In this document: one piece after another, positions 42,042 to 51,130 of the stretch
How positions within the stretch are numbered: position 1 is the stretch's first letter
Layout: every line of letters begins with the position of its first letter
Assembly (NCBI RefSeq): GCF_014641735.1
Contig: NZ_BMIH01000006.1
Location: 1 to 64,000 of the forward strand
Origin: Sphingomonas metalli
GTDB lineage: Bacteria > Pseudomonadota > Alphaproteobacteria > Sphingomonadales > Sphingomonadaceae
Reading direction: 5' to 3'
DNA: 64,000 nucleotides
Made by a program: the position numbers and the translations under genes
Notes under the pieces: generated by a model
Told to the model about the DNA's origin: nothing
Seen by the model: only the letters and a program-made list of their open reading frames with translations
The model's database searches: none

Positions 42042-42320
42042 ATGCCAGCGAAGAAGCACAAGCCCGAGGAGATCATCGGCAAGCTGCGTGAAGTTGAGAT
42101 CATGCTGGGCCAGGGCGGCACGACGGCCGAGGCATGCCGGCGCATCGCAGTCAGCGAGCAGACCTATTACCGATGGCGCAAGGAATATGGTGGTCTGAAA
42201 ACGGATCAGGCGCGGCGGATGAAGGATCTGGAGAAGGAGAACCTCCGGCTGCGTCGCGCGATCTCGGACCTGACATTGGACAAGCTAATCCTGCAGGAGG
42301 CGGCAAAGGGAAACTTCTGA
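42042..42320 (+). CDS. IS3-family OrfA
   Basis: 92 residues: HTH_Tnp_1 ([13 protein letters not shown] ... [20 protein letters not shown]) and a leucine-zipper-like coiled coil ([16 protein letters not shown]). Binds IS ends and is fused to OrfB by a -1 frameshift at the A/G-rich stretch near 42303-42312. Confidence 0.93.
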   Translation: MPAKKHKPEEIIGKLREVEIMLGQGGTTAEACRRIAVSEQTYYRWRKEYGGLKTDQARRMKDLEKENLRLRRAISDLTLDKLILQEAAKGNF

Positions 42321-43213
42321 GCCCCGCACGGCGCCGGCGGTGCATCGACCAGGTGCGTGAGGTGCTGGATGTGTCCGAGCGACGGGTGTGCCGCGTCCTC
42401 GGGCAGCATCGGTCGACGCAGCGCAAAGTGCCGTGTGGGGCAGATGACGAGGAGGCGCTGACCGACGACATCGTCGCGCTGGCCAGGCAGTACGGGCGCT
42501 ACGGCTATCGCCGGGTGACGGCATTGCTGCATGCGGCCGGCTGGTCGGTGAACCACAAACGGGTGGAGCGGATCTGGCGGCGCGAAGGGCTGAAGGTGCC
42601 CCAGCGTCAGCCAAAACGCGGTCGGCTGTGGTTGAACGATGGCTCGTGTATTCGGCTGCGACCGGAGTATCCTGGGCATGTCTGGGCGTATGACTTTGTC
42701 GAGGCGAGGACGCACGACGGGCGTAAGTTCCGCATCCTCACGATCATCGACGAGGCCAGCCGCGAGTGCCTGGCGCTGGTGGTCGCCCGCCAGCTCCGCC
42801 ACGAAGATGTGCTGGCGGCCCTGGCCGAGCTGTTCATTGACCGGGGCCCACCTGCACATATCAGATCGGACAACGGCAGCGAGTTCATCGCCACCGCAGT
42901 CCAGAAATGGCTTGGGCAGATCGGCGTGAAGACGCTCTACATCACGCCAGGCTCACCATGGGAAAACGGCTACAACGAGAGCTTCAACGGGTCGCTTCGC
43001 GACGAACTGCTCAATGGTGAGATCTTCTACAGCCTCGCGGAGGCCAGGGTGCTGATCGAGGCGTGGCGGCGCCACTACAACACGGTCCGGCCGCATAGCA
43101 GCCTGGGCTACCGACCGCCGGCCCCGGAAGCGGCAACACCGCCATTACCGGCCTCCGGTTCCGCTTCGCTCCACCTACGCCCGGCAATGGCGGCCGAGAC
43201 GACAATGCACTAA
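42303..43213 (+). CDS. IS3-family OrfB transposase (DDE)
   Basis: Frame -1 relative to OrfA; functional product is the OrfAB fusion, entering near 42303 and reading [11 protein letters not shown]. rve integrase core with catalytic acids in [17 protein letters not shown] and [14 protein letters not shown]. The open frame extends upstream to 42134 but that part is the shadow of OrfA. Appears intact, so the element may be active. Confidence 0.9.
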
Positions 43214-43399
43214 CTATAAGCCCGGACCACCCGGTGGGGGCTGCTCACGCATGGCGGCGACGTCGGTCAACCCACGGAGCGTAAAAGAATCTGGCCGGGA
43301 TCAGCCCGACACGGTGCCCTGCTGGTGCTGCCCAGCGCCGGAAAGGCTGAAAACAGCGCCTGCTCACCCCATTTCGGATGAAAATCGAAGACGGAGCAG

Positions 43400-43666
43400 A
43401 TGATGGCGGGCGGTTGGACGCGGGACGGTGCCGTCCAGGATCAGATCGACGACTCGGTGGCGGATGCCATCCTCGCCGCCCGGGCCGGCATGCCGACGGG
43501 CGAAAGTGAAACCCACTGTGTCGAATGCGGCGAGCCGATCCCCGAGCGTCGTCGGATTGTCCTCCCGGGCGTTCGCACGTGCGTCGCGTGTCAGTCGCTT
43601 CGCGATGCCAAGCCAAAGGCGTCCGCCATCAATCGGCGGGGAAGCAAGGACAGCCAGCTGCGCTGA
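43400..43666 (+). CDS. DksA/TraR-type zinc-finger protein
   Basis: 88 residues. C4 zinc finger C-V-E-C-G-E-P-I-P-E-R-R-R ... P-G-V-R-T-C-V-A-C-Q, the TraR/DksA signature. Short, like plasmid TraR, which binds RNA polymerase without ppGpp. ATG at 43400 or 43403. Confidence 0.85.
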   Translation: MMAGGWTRDGAVQDQIDDSVADAILAARAGMPTGESETHCVECGEPIPERRRIVLPGVRTCVACQSLRDAKPKASAINRRGSKDSQLR

Positions 43667-43804
43667 TCAAGCGCACTGGGATGCAGATCATAGTCGAGCA
43701 GTTGCCGGCCGGTTCTGCTTCAGGCCAGTCTAGGCGTCGGGGAACTTCGCTCCAACCCTTGCGCTCGAGCAGTTGGTGTCGAAGCTTCCACGAAAGGGAA
43801 GATC

Positions 43805-44119
43805 ATGGCCGAAGGAAGCTGGGGTGATGCAGCGTCGCCCGAAATCGACTGGCGGATGAGCGCCGCGCTCGAGAACGTCCCGCGCGGCCTGGACGAGCTG
43901 GTCGAAGTCACAAGCCTGGAAAAGGCGGTGCGCGCATGGCTCGACCTCGATCCTTGTCATCAAGAGGACGCGATTCTGATCCCGCAACGCCCGCTGATCG
44001 TCGATGGAGTTTCCATGATCGAGGTGCGGGGCGACAATATCGGCTCGCTCGCTTTGGAGTTGCCCGACGCGAAGCAGGTCGACCCTGCCTCACGCCCTGA
44101 GCCCGACGATGCGGGTTAG
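43805..44119 (+). CDS. Hypothetical protein
   Basis: 104 residues with a good AAGGGAAGA ribosome site. Acidic, mixed fold (W-R-M-S-A-A-L-E-N-V-P-R-G-L-D-E-L-V-E-V, L-D-L-D-P-C-H-Q-E-D-A). No family recognised. Its end overlaps the 3' end of the convergent alkB-like gene by about 30 bases. Confidence 0.55.
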   Translation: MAEGSWGDAASPEIDWRMSAALENVPRGLDELVEVTSLEKAVRAWLDLDPCHQEDAILIPQRPLIVDGVSMIEVRGDNIGSLALELPDAKQVDPASRPEPDDAG

Positions 44120-44683
44120 GACGATCGCGCGCAGGCTGCGGAACGTGATCGACCAGCGCGTTCGGTCCATCTCGGCGATGCTGTGTTCCCAGTCATGGCG
44201 CGCCGCGCCGCTGAGGTGATAGGCGCCGCGGGGCGGCAGCGGCACGGCGACACGCTCGAAGCGGGTGCCGACGCGGCGGCGAAAACGCATCGTGGCCTGC
44301 GTGCCCAGCGACAGCCCGACCACATGCTCAAACGCCGGGCGGTCACGATGCCAGCCGATGCCCGCGCCGGGATCGTAGCGGATCAGCAGGGCCTGGACGA
44401 GATCGTCGACCGGCAACCGGGCAAAGGCGGCCGCGCGATCACGGATCGGCAGCAGCCAGTCGGGTAGCGGCTCGCCGCGCTCCAGCCTTCCCGCATCGAA
44501 GTCGTAGCGCCAGCCATAGGAGCTGGTCAGCCGCTTGCCGGTCCAGCCCTGGAAGCGGAACGGCGCCAGCGCCGTCGCGTCGATCGCCGCAATCAGCATC
44601 CGCTCCTCGGCCTCGCTGACGAGATCGTCCTGCGACGCGAGCCCGGGCAGCGCCGGGGTATCGAACAGGTCCGCCATGGCCAT
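44090..44683 (-). CDS. alkB: AlkB-like 2-oxoglutarate/Fe(II) dioxygenase
   Basis: 197 residues. Fe ligands His112 and Asp114 in W-H-R-D, His167 in D-W-E-H-S-I, and 2OG-binding arginines Arg176 and Arg182 in R-T-R-W-S-I-T-F-R. Reverses N-alkyl damage on DNA/RNA bases by oxidative demethylation. ATG 44683 overlaps the stop of the DUF763 gene (ATGA); third gene of the SOS-linked dinB operon. Confidence 0.9.
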   Translation of the reverse strand: MAMADLFDTPALPGLASQDDLVSEAEERMLIAAIDATALAPFRFQGWTGKRLTSSYGWRYDFDAGRLERGEPLPDWLLPIRDRAAAFARLPVDDLVQALLIRYDPGAGIGWHRDRPAFEHVVGLSLGTQATMRFRRRVGTRFERVAVPLPPRGAYHLSGAARHDWEHSIAEMDRTRWSITFRSLRAIVLTRIVGLRA

Positions 44684-45948
44684 CAGGCGGCGCTCTCGTC
44701 GGCGTGTACCGGTCCCGGCGGCTCCCAGCCGAACACGCTGCGACCACCGAACGCGTGCGATTGGCTGCGCTCCTCCGCGATCAGCGCTTCGACTGATGGG
44801 CCCGTCGCAGTGGCCTCCAGCCGTCTCGCCTGCTGGTCGAGGCGCCCGATCGCCGCCAGCTTCTCGTCTTGGCCGAGCTTCGCGGCCGCCACCGCCTCCT
44901 TCATGACCGCGATCGTCCGGTCATAGACGCGGGTCGGGACGGGGTAGGGATGACGGTCCTTGCCGCCATGGGCGAGGCTGAAGCGGGCAGGGTCGCTGAA
45001 CCGACACGGTGTGCCATGAACCACCTCCGCGACCATCGCGAGCGAGCGGACGGTGCGGGCGCCGATGCCGGGCACCAGCAGCAGCTCGGCGAAGTCCTCA
45101 GGCCCACGATCGGCGGCAGCGGCAAGCGCGCCGTGAAGTCGACGCTCGATCACGTCCTCGGCCCGGACCTCGTGATGATCGGGCATGACGAGGTGCGGCA
45201 GCATCGCCTGCGCGGCCGGCGCAGATGCCTTGCCGTGGGCGAGTTCGAGCCGGGCAAGCTCGCGGACGATGCCATCGGGCCCTGCGTCCCGGAGCAGATC
45301 GAGCTGGCGTTCGCGCGAAGCGGCGGCGCGCCGGTCGGTGAGGTTGACGATCTGACCTTGATTGGCGCCCTCGACCGCGGCATGGGGCGCCTCGACGAAG
45401 CTCTCCAGTCCCTCGGAGAGCCAGTGATAGCGGCGCGCCTGCTTCCGGCCGTTGTTCATGCCCTGCTGCACCACCACCCAGCGACCGTCGTCAGCGACGA
45501 TGAAGCCGTGGAGATAGAGGTCGAAGCCATCCTGCACCGCGGCGCTGTCGACCTTCGCGACCAGCCGACTGGAACGCGCGAGCGCATCGCCATCGAGGCC
45601 GACGCGCTCTCCCACCGCGACAAGCTCTGCCGGGGTCGCGCGGCTGTGCCGCCCGCGACCGCCGCAGACGTGCAGGCCGAGCTCGCTCGAGAGAGGGGCA
45701 AGGCCGCGCTTGAGCGCGCCGAGCACGCTCGTCGTGATCCCCGACGAGTGCCAGTCCATGCCCATCACCGCGCCAAACGACTGGAACCAGAAAGGGTGGG
45801 CAAGCCGCCGCAGCAGCTCGTCGCGGCCATATTCCAGCACGATCGCTTGCACGATCACCGCACCCAGCCGGGTCATGCGCTGGCCAAGCCAAGCGGGTAC
45901 GCGGCCGCCATGGAGCGGCAGGTCGGCGCTCCCCGACCGCCTGCCCAT
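44683..45948 (-). CDS. DUF763 protein, probable DNA-repair factor
   Basis: 421 residues, full-length DUF763 pattern: G-S-A-D-L-P-L-H-G-G-R-V-P start, H-S-S-G-I-T-T, F-D-L-Y-L-H-G-F-I, Q-Q-G-M-N, and an HhH-like L-L-L-V-P-G-I-G-A-R-T-V-R-S-L. The family is uncharacterised. Overlaps dinB and alkB by 4 bp each, so it is translated with two DNA-damage genes behind a LexA box; a role in repair is inferred from that. Confidence 0.88.
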   Translation of the reverse strand: MGRRSGSADLPLHGGRVPAWLGQRMTRLGAVIVQAIVLEYGRDELLRRLAHPFWFQSFGAVMGMDWHSSGITTSVLGALKRGLAPLSSELGLHVCGGRGRHSRATPAELVAVGERVGLDGDALARSSRLVAKVDSAAVQDGFDLYLHGFIVADDGRWVVVQQGMNNGRKQARRYHWLSEGLESFVEAPHAAVEGANQGQIVNLTDRRAAASRERQLDLLRDAGPDGIVRELARLELAHGKASAPAAQAMLPHLVMPDHHEVRAEDVIERRLHGALAAAADRGPEDFAELLLVPGIGARTVRSLAMVAEVVHGTPCRFSDPARFSLAHGGKDRHPYPVPTRVYDRTIAVMKEAVAAAKLGQDEKLAAIGRLDQQARRLEATATGPSVEALIAEERSQSHAFGGRSVFGWEPPGPVHADESAA

Positions 45949-47072
45949 CAGCGAGCCTCCACCATCATCGGAGCGCCGCGTGAGTCCGGTCCCGCGCCAA
46001 ATAGGGGCAGGGCCGGCCCGTCGTCGCGCACGGGTGCCTCGAAGTTGGAGACGGTCACCCCGACCAGGCGGATGCCGGTTTCGGGCGGGTAGATCGAGCG
46101 GACGAGGTCAAGGCTCGTACGGTGAAGCTGATCCCGATCGGTCACCGCGCCCGCATGGCTGCGGCTGCGGGTGATCTGGCGGAAGTCCTGGAACTTGATC
46201 TTGACGGTGACCGTGCGGCCGAAGGCCTGGGCGTTCTCGCACCAGTTCCAGACATCGTCCGCCATGCGCAGTACGCCGGTCTCGATCTCGGCCGGCTCGG
46301 TCAGGTCGCGATCGAACGTGGTCTCCGAGCCCGAGGACTTGCGGGCGCGGTTCGGGTTGACCGGGCGATGATCCTCGCCGCGGGCGATCGCATGGTACCA
46401 GCCGGCCGAACTGCCGAAATGTTTTTCGAGGAAGGCAAGCGACTTCGCACGGAGATCCGCCCCGGTCTCGATACCGAGCCGTTTCATCTTGGCTGCGGTG
46501 ACGGGTCCCACGCCATGGAAGCGCGCGACGGGCAATGTCTCGACCCAGGCCGCGCCCATGTCGGGCGTGACGGCGAACTGGCCGTTGGGCTTACGGTGGT
46601 CTGACGCGAGCTTGGCCAGGAACTTGTTGTAGCTGATGCCGGCCGACGCAGTCAGGCCGGTCTCCTCGAGGATGCGCGCCCGGATGGCCTTGGCGGTGGC
46701 CCAGGCCGTCGGTAGCCCGGCACCGTTGCCGGTCACGTCTAGATAGGCCTCATCGAGCGACAGCGGCTGGATGAGGTCGGTGTATTCGGCGAAGATCGCA
46801 TGGATCTGACGCGAGACGGCCTTGTAGACGTCGAAGCGCGGCGGCACGAAGACGAGGTCGGGACAACGCCGAAGGGCTGTGACCGAGGGCAGGGCTGATC
46901 GCACCCCGAACGCCCGTGCCTCGTAGCTGGCCGCCGCGACGACGCCGCGCGCTGCGGCATAGCCGACCGCGACGGGCCGCCCGCGCAGGGCCGGATCGTC
47001 GCGCTGTTCGACGGACGCGAAGAAGGCATCCATGTCGACATGGATGATCTTGCGAGTCGAACGGCCTTCCAT
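45948..47072 (-). CDS. dinB: DNA polymerase IV (DinB)
   Basis: 374 residues. Y-family acids in I-H-V-D-M-D-A-F-F-A-S (Asp13) and P-L-S-L-D-E-A-Y-L-D (Asp107, Glu108); HhH G-V-G-P-V-T-A-A-K-M-K-R-L-G; little-finger domain to about 345. Translesion polymerase. First gene of the operon, with a LexA box 24-38 bases upstream of its start. Confidence 0.95.
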   Translation of the reverse strand: MEGRSTRKIIHVDMDAFFASVEQRDDPALRGRPVAVGYAAARGVVAAASYEARAFGVRSALPSVTALRRCPDLVFVPPRFDVYKAVSRQIHAIFAEYTDLIQPLSLDEAYLDVTGNGAGLPTAWATAKAIRARILEETGLTASAGISYNKFLAKLASDHRKPNGQFAVTPDMGAAWVETLPVARFHGVGPVTAAKMKRLGIETGADLRAKSLAFLEKHFGSSAGWYHAIARGEDHRPVNPNRARKSSGSETTFDRDLTEPAEIETGVLRMADDVWNWCENAQAFGRTVTVKIKFQDFRQITRSRSHAGAVTDRDQLHRTSLDLVRSIYPPETGIRLVGVTVSNFEAPVRDDGPALPLFGAGPDSRGAPMMVEAR

Positions 47073-47095
47073 CGCCGGGCAGCTTAGCAGCGCGC

Positions 47096-47110
47096 GAACG
47101 AACGAGGAAC
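47096..47110 (-). promoter_or_regulatory. LexA (SOS) box upstream of dinB
   Basis: GAAC (47096-47099), 7 bases, GAAC (47107-47110): reverse strand of GTTC-N7-GTTC. It is the second exact SOS box in the window. Confidence 0.85.
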
Positions 47111-47224
47111 ATGTGATCTGCGGCCCCGCTTCAGGATCATTCTACCCCTGAGCGACGGAACGGCACCAGCAACGCTGCGCTGTACGAATCTGCGGGCGTT
47201 ACGGTCCGCCAGGGAGTGCCTCAC

Positions 47225-47470
47225 ATGGCCGACGAGAACGTAGCGATCCTGTACCGGATGATCCTGCCGGACCACACCTGTCCATTCGGCGTACGCGCCA
47301 AGGAGATGCTGGAAGAGGCGGGGTTCGAGGTCGACGACCGCATCCTGTCCTCGCGCGAGGAGGTGGACGCCTTCGAGGAGGAACAGGGCGTCGATACGAC
47401 GCCGCAGGTGTTCATCGATGGCGAGCGTATCGGCGGGAGCGACGACCTCGAACGGTATCTCGCGGCATGA
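47225..47470 (+). CDS. Glutaredoxin
   Basis: 81 residues from ATG 47225 (a GTG at 47216 is in frame). Thioredoxin fold with C-P-F-G active site, cis-Pro T-T-P-Q-V-F-I-D-G and G-G-S-D-D-L. Very similar to the glutaredoxin half of the 5719-6471 fusion. AGGGAG lies upstream. Overlaps tspO by ATGA. Confidence 0.92.
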   Translation: MADENVAILYRMILPDHTCPFGVRAKEMLEEAGFEVDDRILSSREEVDAFEEEQGVDTTPQVFIDGERIGGSDDLERYLAA

Positions 47471-48006
47471 GCCAACCAGTGTCGAGAAAAGGAGCAGTCG
47501 GGCTGTCGCGCCCGGCGGCGATCGCGGTTGTCGCTGGTGTGATGAGCCTGGGCGCGCTTCTCGGACGCCGTAACGCGCCCGACCCGTCCCACCCGAACAT
47601 CCGGCGCTGGTACAAGCGGCTCGACAAGCCCGCCTTCACGCCGCCCGATCCCGTGTTCGGGGCTGTCTGGCCGATCGTGGAGAGCGGGCTGGCGATCGGC
47701 GGCTATCGACTGCTCCGCCAACGGCCAAGCGAGGGTCGCAACCTGGGCGTGGCCTTGTGGCTGCTCAACACCTGCATGATCGGCGGCTGGACCGAGCTTT
47801 TCTTCCGTAAGCGTGAGCTGGGCGCCAGCGCGCTCGCATCCGGCGCCATGATCGCAACGGGAGCGGGCTATGTCGCCGCAGCCGCGAAAGTCGATCGGCC
47901 GGCGGCGGCGCTCGGCCTGCCCTTTGTGGCCTGGCTCGGCTTTGCGACCCTGCTTGCCGAGCAAGTGTGGCAGCGCAACCCAGATCCGAACGCCTCCGTG
48001 TCCTAA
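47467..48006 (+). CDS. TspO/MBR-family membrane protein
   Basis: 179 residues, five TM helices. Signature W-Y-K-R-L-D-K-P-A-F-T-P-P-D-P-V-F-G-x-V-W-P after the first TM. TspO proteins bind tetrapyrroles and respond to stress. The N-terminal 40 residues and length are slightly above the usual 150-160. Coupled to the glutaredoxin gene. Confidence 0.88.
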   Translation: MSQPVSRKGAVGLSRPAAIAVVAGVMSLGALLGRRNAPDPSHPNIRRWYKRLDKPAFTPPDPVFGAVWPIVESGLAIGGYRLLRQRPSEGRNLGVALWLLNTCMIGGWTELFFRKRELGASALASGAMIATGAGYVAAAAKVDRPAAALGLPFVAWLGFATLLAEQVWQRNPDPNASVS

Positions 48007-48065
48007 CCTGGGCTTCGCGTGCTCACCCGGTCGCGTCTGGCGTCGTCCGGCGCTAGGTGAAGCCG

Positions 48066-49058
48066 ATGGCGCGCAATCGTTACTACCAAGGTCCGACCAC
48101 AGACCATTTCGACGGCGTCCGCTTCTTCAACCCGGGACAGCCATCGACCGATCGCGGGCTTACCGCCATGCTGCGCTGGAAGCTGGCTGGCGGTGCCGCC
48201 AAGTGGCCGGTCTCGGTGCCGGTCACCCCGGCCAAGCCGGAGGCGCGGGTCGCAGGCCTCCGGATCATCATGGTCGGGCACGCCTCGCTGTTGATCCAGG
48301 CGGCGGGCAGGAACATCCTCACCGATCCGGTCTGGTCCGAGCGCGCCAGTCCCTTCGCCTTCGCCGGGCCGAGGCGGGTGACCGCGCCGGGGATCGCGTT
48401 CGAGGACCTGCCGCCGATCGATGTCGTGCTCATCAGCCACTGCCACTACGATCACCTCGATGTCGCGACGCTGCGCCGGCTCCAGGCGGATCATGCGCCG
48501 CTGATGGCCATGCCACTCGGCAATGATGCCATCGTCCGCGCTGCTGTTCCCGACGCGCGCTGCCTCGTCGGCGACTGGTGGGACCGGCTGCCGCTGGGCG
48601 AGGGGATCGCGACCACGCTGACCCCGGCCTACCATTGGGCGAACCGCTGGCCGACCGACGTGCGCATGGCCTTGTGGGCAGGGCATCATCTGACCACACC
48701 CTCCGGCTCGGTTTGGTTCGCGGGTGATACGGGCTACGGTGACGGCGTGATCTTCAGGGAGATGCGCGAGCGGCTTGGCGCGCCGGACGTGGCGCTGATC
48801 CCGATCGGTGCCTACGAGCCGCGCTGGTTCATGAGCGCGCAGCACGTCAACCCGGCGGAGGCGGTCCGTATCTTCAAGGACGTGGGTGCCGGCCAGGCGC
48901 TCGGCATCCACTGGGGCACGTTCCAGCTCACCGACGAGGCGCGCGACGCGCCGCGTCTGGCGCTCGCCTCCGCGCTGTCGGCAGCAGGGTTGCCACCACG
49001 GCGCTTCGTGGCGGCGCAGCCCGGCACCGCCTACGACTTCGAGCCCGCGGGCGGCTAG
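48066..49058 (+). CDS. MBL-fold metallo-hydrolase (NAPE-PLD/UlaG-like)
   Basis: 330 residues from ATG 48066 (GTG 48057 is possible). Metal motif S-H-C-H-Y-D-H-L-D, upstream V-G-H-A-S-L-L-I-Q, downstream G-D-T-G-Y and G-I-H-W-G-T-F-Q. The Trp/Tyr-rich N-terminal part (W-P-V-S-V-P) fits the NAPE-PLD-like branch. Natural substrate unknown. Confidence 0.85.
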   Translation: MARNRYYQGPTTDHFDGVRFFNPGQPSTDRGLTAMLRWKLAGGAAKWPVSVPVTPAKPEARVAGLRIIMVGHASLLIQAAGRNILTDPVWSERASPFAFAGPRRVTAPGIAFEDLPPIDVVLISHCHYDHLDVATLRRLQADHAPLMAMPLGNDAIVRAAVPDARCLVGDWWDRLPLGEGIATTLTPAYHWANRWPTDVRMALWAGHHLTTPSGSVWFAGDTGYGDGVIFREMRERLGAPDVALIPIGAYEPRWFMSAQHVNPAEAVRIFKDVGAGQALGIHWGTFQLTDEARDAPRLALASALSAAGLPPRRFVAAQPGTAYDFEPAGG

Positions 49059-49885
49059 AGCATCTCCAGCGGCACAGGTCCGGGCGGCCCCGGGAAGATG
49101 TCGTCCAGCAGCGCGAGATCGGTGTCGGAGAGGTCCAGGTCCGCCGCCGCGCGGTTCTCGTGAACGTGGGCCGCCGATCCCGCCTTGGGAATGGCGATGA
49201 TCCCATCTCGCGCCAGCAGCCAGGCAAGCGCCACCTGCGCTGGCGTTACGCCACGCTCACGCGCGATGGCGGTGAGCCCGCGATGGGCGAGCAGGCGTCC
49301 CTGCTCGACGGGGCTGTAGGCCATCAACGGTATGAATCGCTCGGCAAGCCAGGGGATCAGGTCGTGCTCGGGCCCGCGGCGGGTCAGATTGTAGAGGATC
49401 TGGTCGGTCTGGCATTGCTCACCACCGGCGGCGACCAGCTCCTCCATGTCGTCGGTATCGAGATTGCTGACGCCCCACCGGACGATCTTGCCGACAGCGA
49501 CCAGCCGCTCCATCACCTCGGCCGTCTCGGCCAGCGGCACGCTGCCGCGCCAGTGCAGCAGATAGAGGTCGAGCCGGTCGGTGCCGAGCCGGTCGAGGCT
49601 CGCCTCGCACGCGCGCGGCAGGCGCTTGGCGGAGGCGTTCTGCGGATAGGCCTTGCTGACGAGAAACACGCGGTCGCGCATGCCGGCGATCGCCTCGCCG
49701 ACGAGGCGCTCGGACTCGCCATCGGCGTACATCTCGGCCGTGTCGATCACGGTGAGGCCGAGCTCGACCCCTTCGCGCAGCGCGGCGATCTCTTGGCGGC
49801 GGCGGCTCGGATCCTCGGCCATCATCCAGGTGCCTTGACCCAGCGCGGGAACGGTTGTGCCGTCGGGGAAGCGGATCGTCTTCAT
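49055..49885 (-). CDS. Aldo/keto reductase
   Basis: 276 residues. AKR tetrad visible: Asp48 region in V-I-D-T-A-E-M-Y, Lys in V-S-K-A-Y, His in L-L-H-W-R; NADPH-binding I-P-K-A-G-S near the end. Short-type AKR of bacterial 2,5-diketogluconate-reductase class. Overlaps the convergent MBL gene by 4 bp; divergent from the deaminase gene. Confidence 0.9.
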   Translation of the reverse strand: MKTIRFPDGTTVPALGQGTWMMAEDPSRRRQEIAALREGVELGLTVIDTAEMYADGESERLVGEAIAGMRDRVFLVSKAYPQNASAKRLPRACEASLDRLGTDRLDLYLLHWRGSVPLAETAEVMERLVAVGKIVRWGVSNLDTDDMEELVAAGGEQCQTDQILYNLTRRGPEHDLIPWLAERFIPLMAYSPVEQGRLLAHRGLTAIARERGVTPAQVALAWLLARDGIIAIPKAGSAAHVHENRAAADLDLSDTDLALLDDIFPGPPGPVPLEML

Positions 49886-49957
49886 GGGCGCACAACGTGC
49901 CACCCGGCCTGTCGGACCATCTGCCGCCGCCCGACGTTGCGGAGAGCGGAGGTGCCG

Positions 49958-50449
49958 ATGAACGAGGATGACGAGCGCTGGATGCGCCGGGCGATCGAGA
50001 TTGCCCGCTCGAAGGGCTCGGATCCGTCCACCTCGCCGCTCGGCTCGGTGATCGTCCTCGACGGCCGCGAGATCGCGGGCGAGCGCAACCAGACCCAAGA
50101 ACTGCCGGACGCCACCGCGCATGCCGAGATGATGGCAATCCGCCGCGCCTGCGAGGACACGGGCGAGCTCGAGCTGCGCGGAGCGACGCTCTACTCGACG
50201 CTCCAGCCCTGCGGCATGTGCACCATGGCTTCGATCTGGTCCAAGGTCGGCCGCGTCGTCTACGGCGCAGGACGCGAGGACGTGCACCCAATGTATTTCG
50301 AGGCGCGGCATGTCGACACGCTGTCTTTCATCGCGGACGCCTATCGCGACGACATCGTGATCGAGGGCGGGTGCCTCCGCGAGGAATGCGCCGGCCTCTA
50401 TTATCCGCCCGACGCGGACCTGCCGCGGGACGAGCAGGCTAACCTGTGA
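49958..50449 (+). CDS. Nucleoside/cytidine deaminase-family protein
   Basis: 163 residues. Zinc motifs H-A-E-M (55-58) and P-C-G-M-C (84-88) as in tRNA adenosine/guanine deaminases. Extra C-terminal C-L-R-E-E-C-A-G-L-Y-Y-P. Substrate unknown. GGAGG precedes ATG 49958. Overlaps the cupin gene by GTGA. Confidence 0.85.
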   Translation: MNEDDERWMRRAIEIARSKGSDPSTSPLGSVIVLDGREIAGERNQTQELPDATAHAEMMAIRRACEDTGELELRGATLYSTLQPCGMCTMASIWSKVGRVVYGAGREDVHPMYFEARHVDTLSFIADAYRDDIVIEGGCLREECAGLYYPPDADLPRDEQANL

Positions 50450-50946
50450 GCGAGCCCGACACCCTGATGCTGGGCCAGAATGGCTGGGTGCCCAACAATC
50501 CGGCGCTGCCGGTGCTGATCTATCGCGGCGTCGTGCCCGTATCCGACCCGGATGCGATCGAGGCGACGCTTCGCCGGAACGACTGGCGGCCGGACTGGCG
50601 CGACGGCGTCTACCCCTACCACCACTACCACTCCACGGCGCACGAAGCATTGGCCTGCACCGATGGCTCGGCCGAGCTGATGCTGGGCGGCGAGGGCGGC
50701 CGAAAGGTGCGCATCCAGGCGGGCGATCTTCTGGTGCTGCCGGCGGGCACTGGGCATTGCCGGATCAGGGCCAGCGACGACTTCCTGTTGGTGGGCGCCT
50801 ACCCGGAGGGACAGGATTGGGATGTCTGCCGCCAGGCGGCAGACACGGCAACGCTCGCCCGTATCGCCGCCGTGCCGCTGCCGCAGGCCGACCCGGTCAA
50901 AGGCAACAAAGGTCCGCTCAGGCGGCTGTGGAGCAACAAGGCATGA
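50446..50946 (+). CDS. Cupin-domain protein
   Basis: 166 residues from GTG. Single cupin: Y-H-H-Y-H-S-T-A-H-E (metal His/Glu), G-D-L-L-V-L-P-A-G-T-G-H. Resembles cupins found as YjlB-like proteins (N-terminal F/W-x-P-N-N-P). Overlaps deaminase upstream and the small HhH gene downstream (ATGA), forming a short operon. Confidence 0.88.
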   Translation: MSEPDTLMLGQNGWVPNNPALPVLIYRGVVPVSDPDAIEATLRRNDWRPDWRDGVYPYHHYHSTAHEALACTDGSAELMLGGEGGRKVRIQAGDLLVLPAGTGHCRIRASDDFLLVGAYPEGQDWDVCRQAADTATLARIAAVPLPQADPVKGNKGPLRRLWSNKA

Positions 50947-51128
50947 TCGACATCAACACGGCATCGGCGGACGAGATCGAAGCATTGCCGCAGCTCAAGG
51001 GGCACGGATACGAGATCGTCCGCTACCGCGAGGAGCGCGGGCGGTTCGAGGCGGTGCGGCAGCTCGAGGAAGTGCCCGGCATGGCGGGCAAGGCTGCCGG
51101 GCTGGAGGACGCCATCCGCTTCGGCTGA
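50943..51128 (+). CDS. Helix-hairpin-helix protein (ComEA-like)
   Basis: 61 residues: I-D-I-N-T-A-S-A-D-E-I-E-A-L-P-Q-L-K-G then Y-E-I-V-R-Y-R-E-E-R-G-R-F and V-P-G-M-A-G-K, the tandem half-HhH DNA-binding unit seen in ComEA. No signal peptide. Start ATG overlaps the cupin stop. Confidence 0.82.
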   Translation: MIDINTASADEIEALPQLKGHGYEIVRYREERGRFEAVRQLEEVPGMAGKAAGLEDAIRFG

Positions 51129-51130
51129 GC

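Larger units (their letters stand above)
41979..43247 (+). mobile_element. IS3-family insertion sequence (IS407-like group)
   Basis: 1269 bp with imperfect terminal inverted repeats: left TGAGCTGCCCCC-TTCTGA-GTGGTCC (41979-42003), right, read inward, TGAGCAGCCCCC-ACCGG-GTGGTCC (43247-43224), both starting TG. Contains orfA and a -1 frameshift orfB with DDE transposase. No target duplication is evident (GGC versus CGC), so flanks may have been rearranged after insertion. Confidence 0.9.

Noticed and set aside
41973..43250. Target-site duplication of the IS3 element
   Set aside because: Flanking bases (GGC versus CGC) do not match, so no duplication is claimed.
44869..46092. 407-codon plus-strand frame over DUF763
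   Set aside because: Shadow of the well-matched DUF763 gene on the minus strand.
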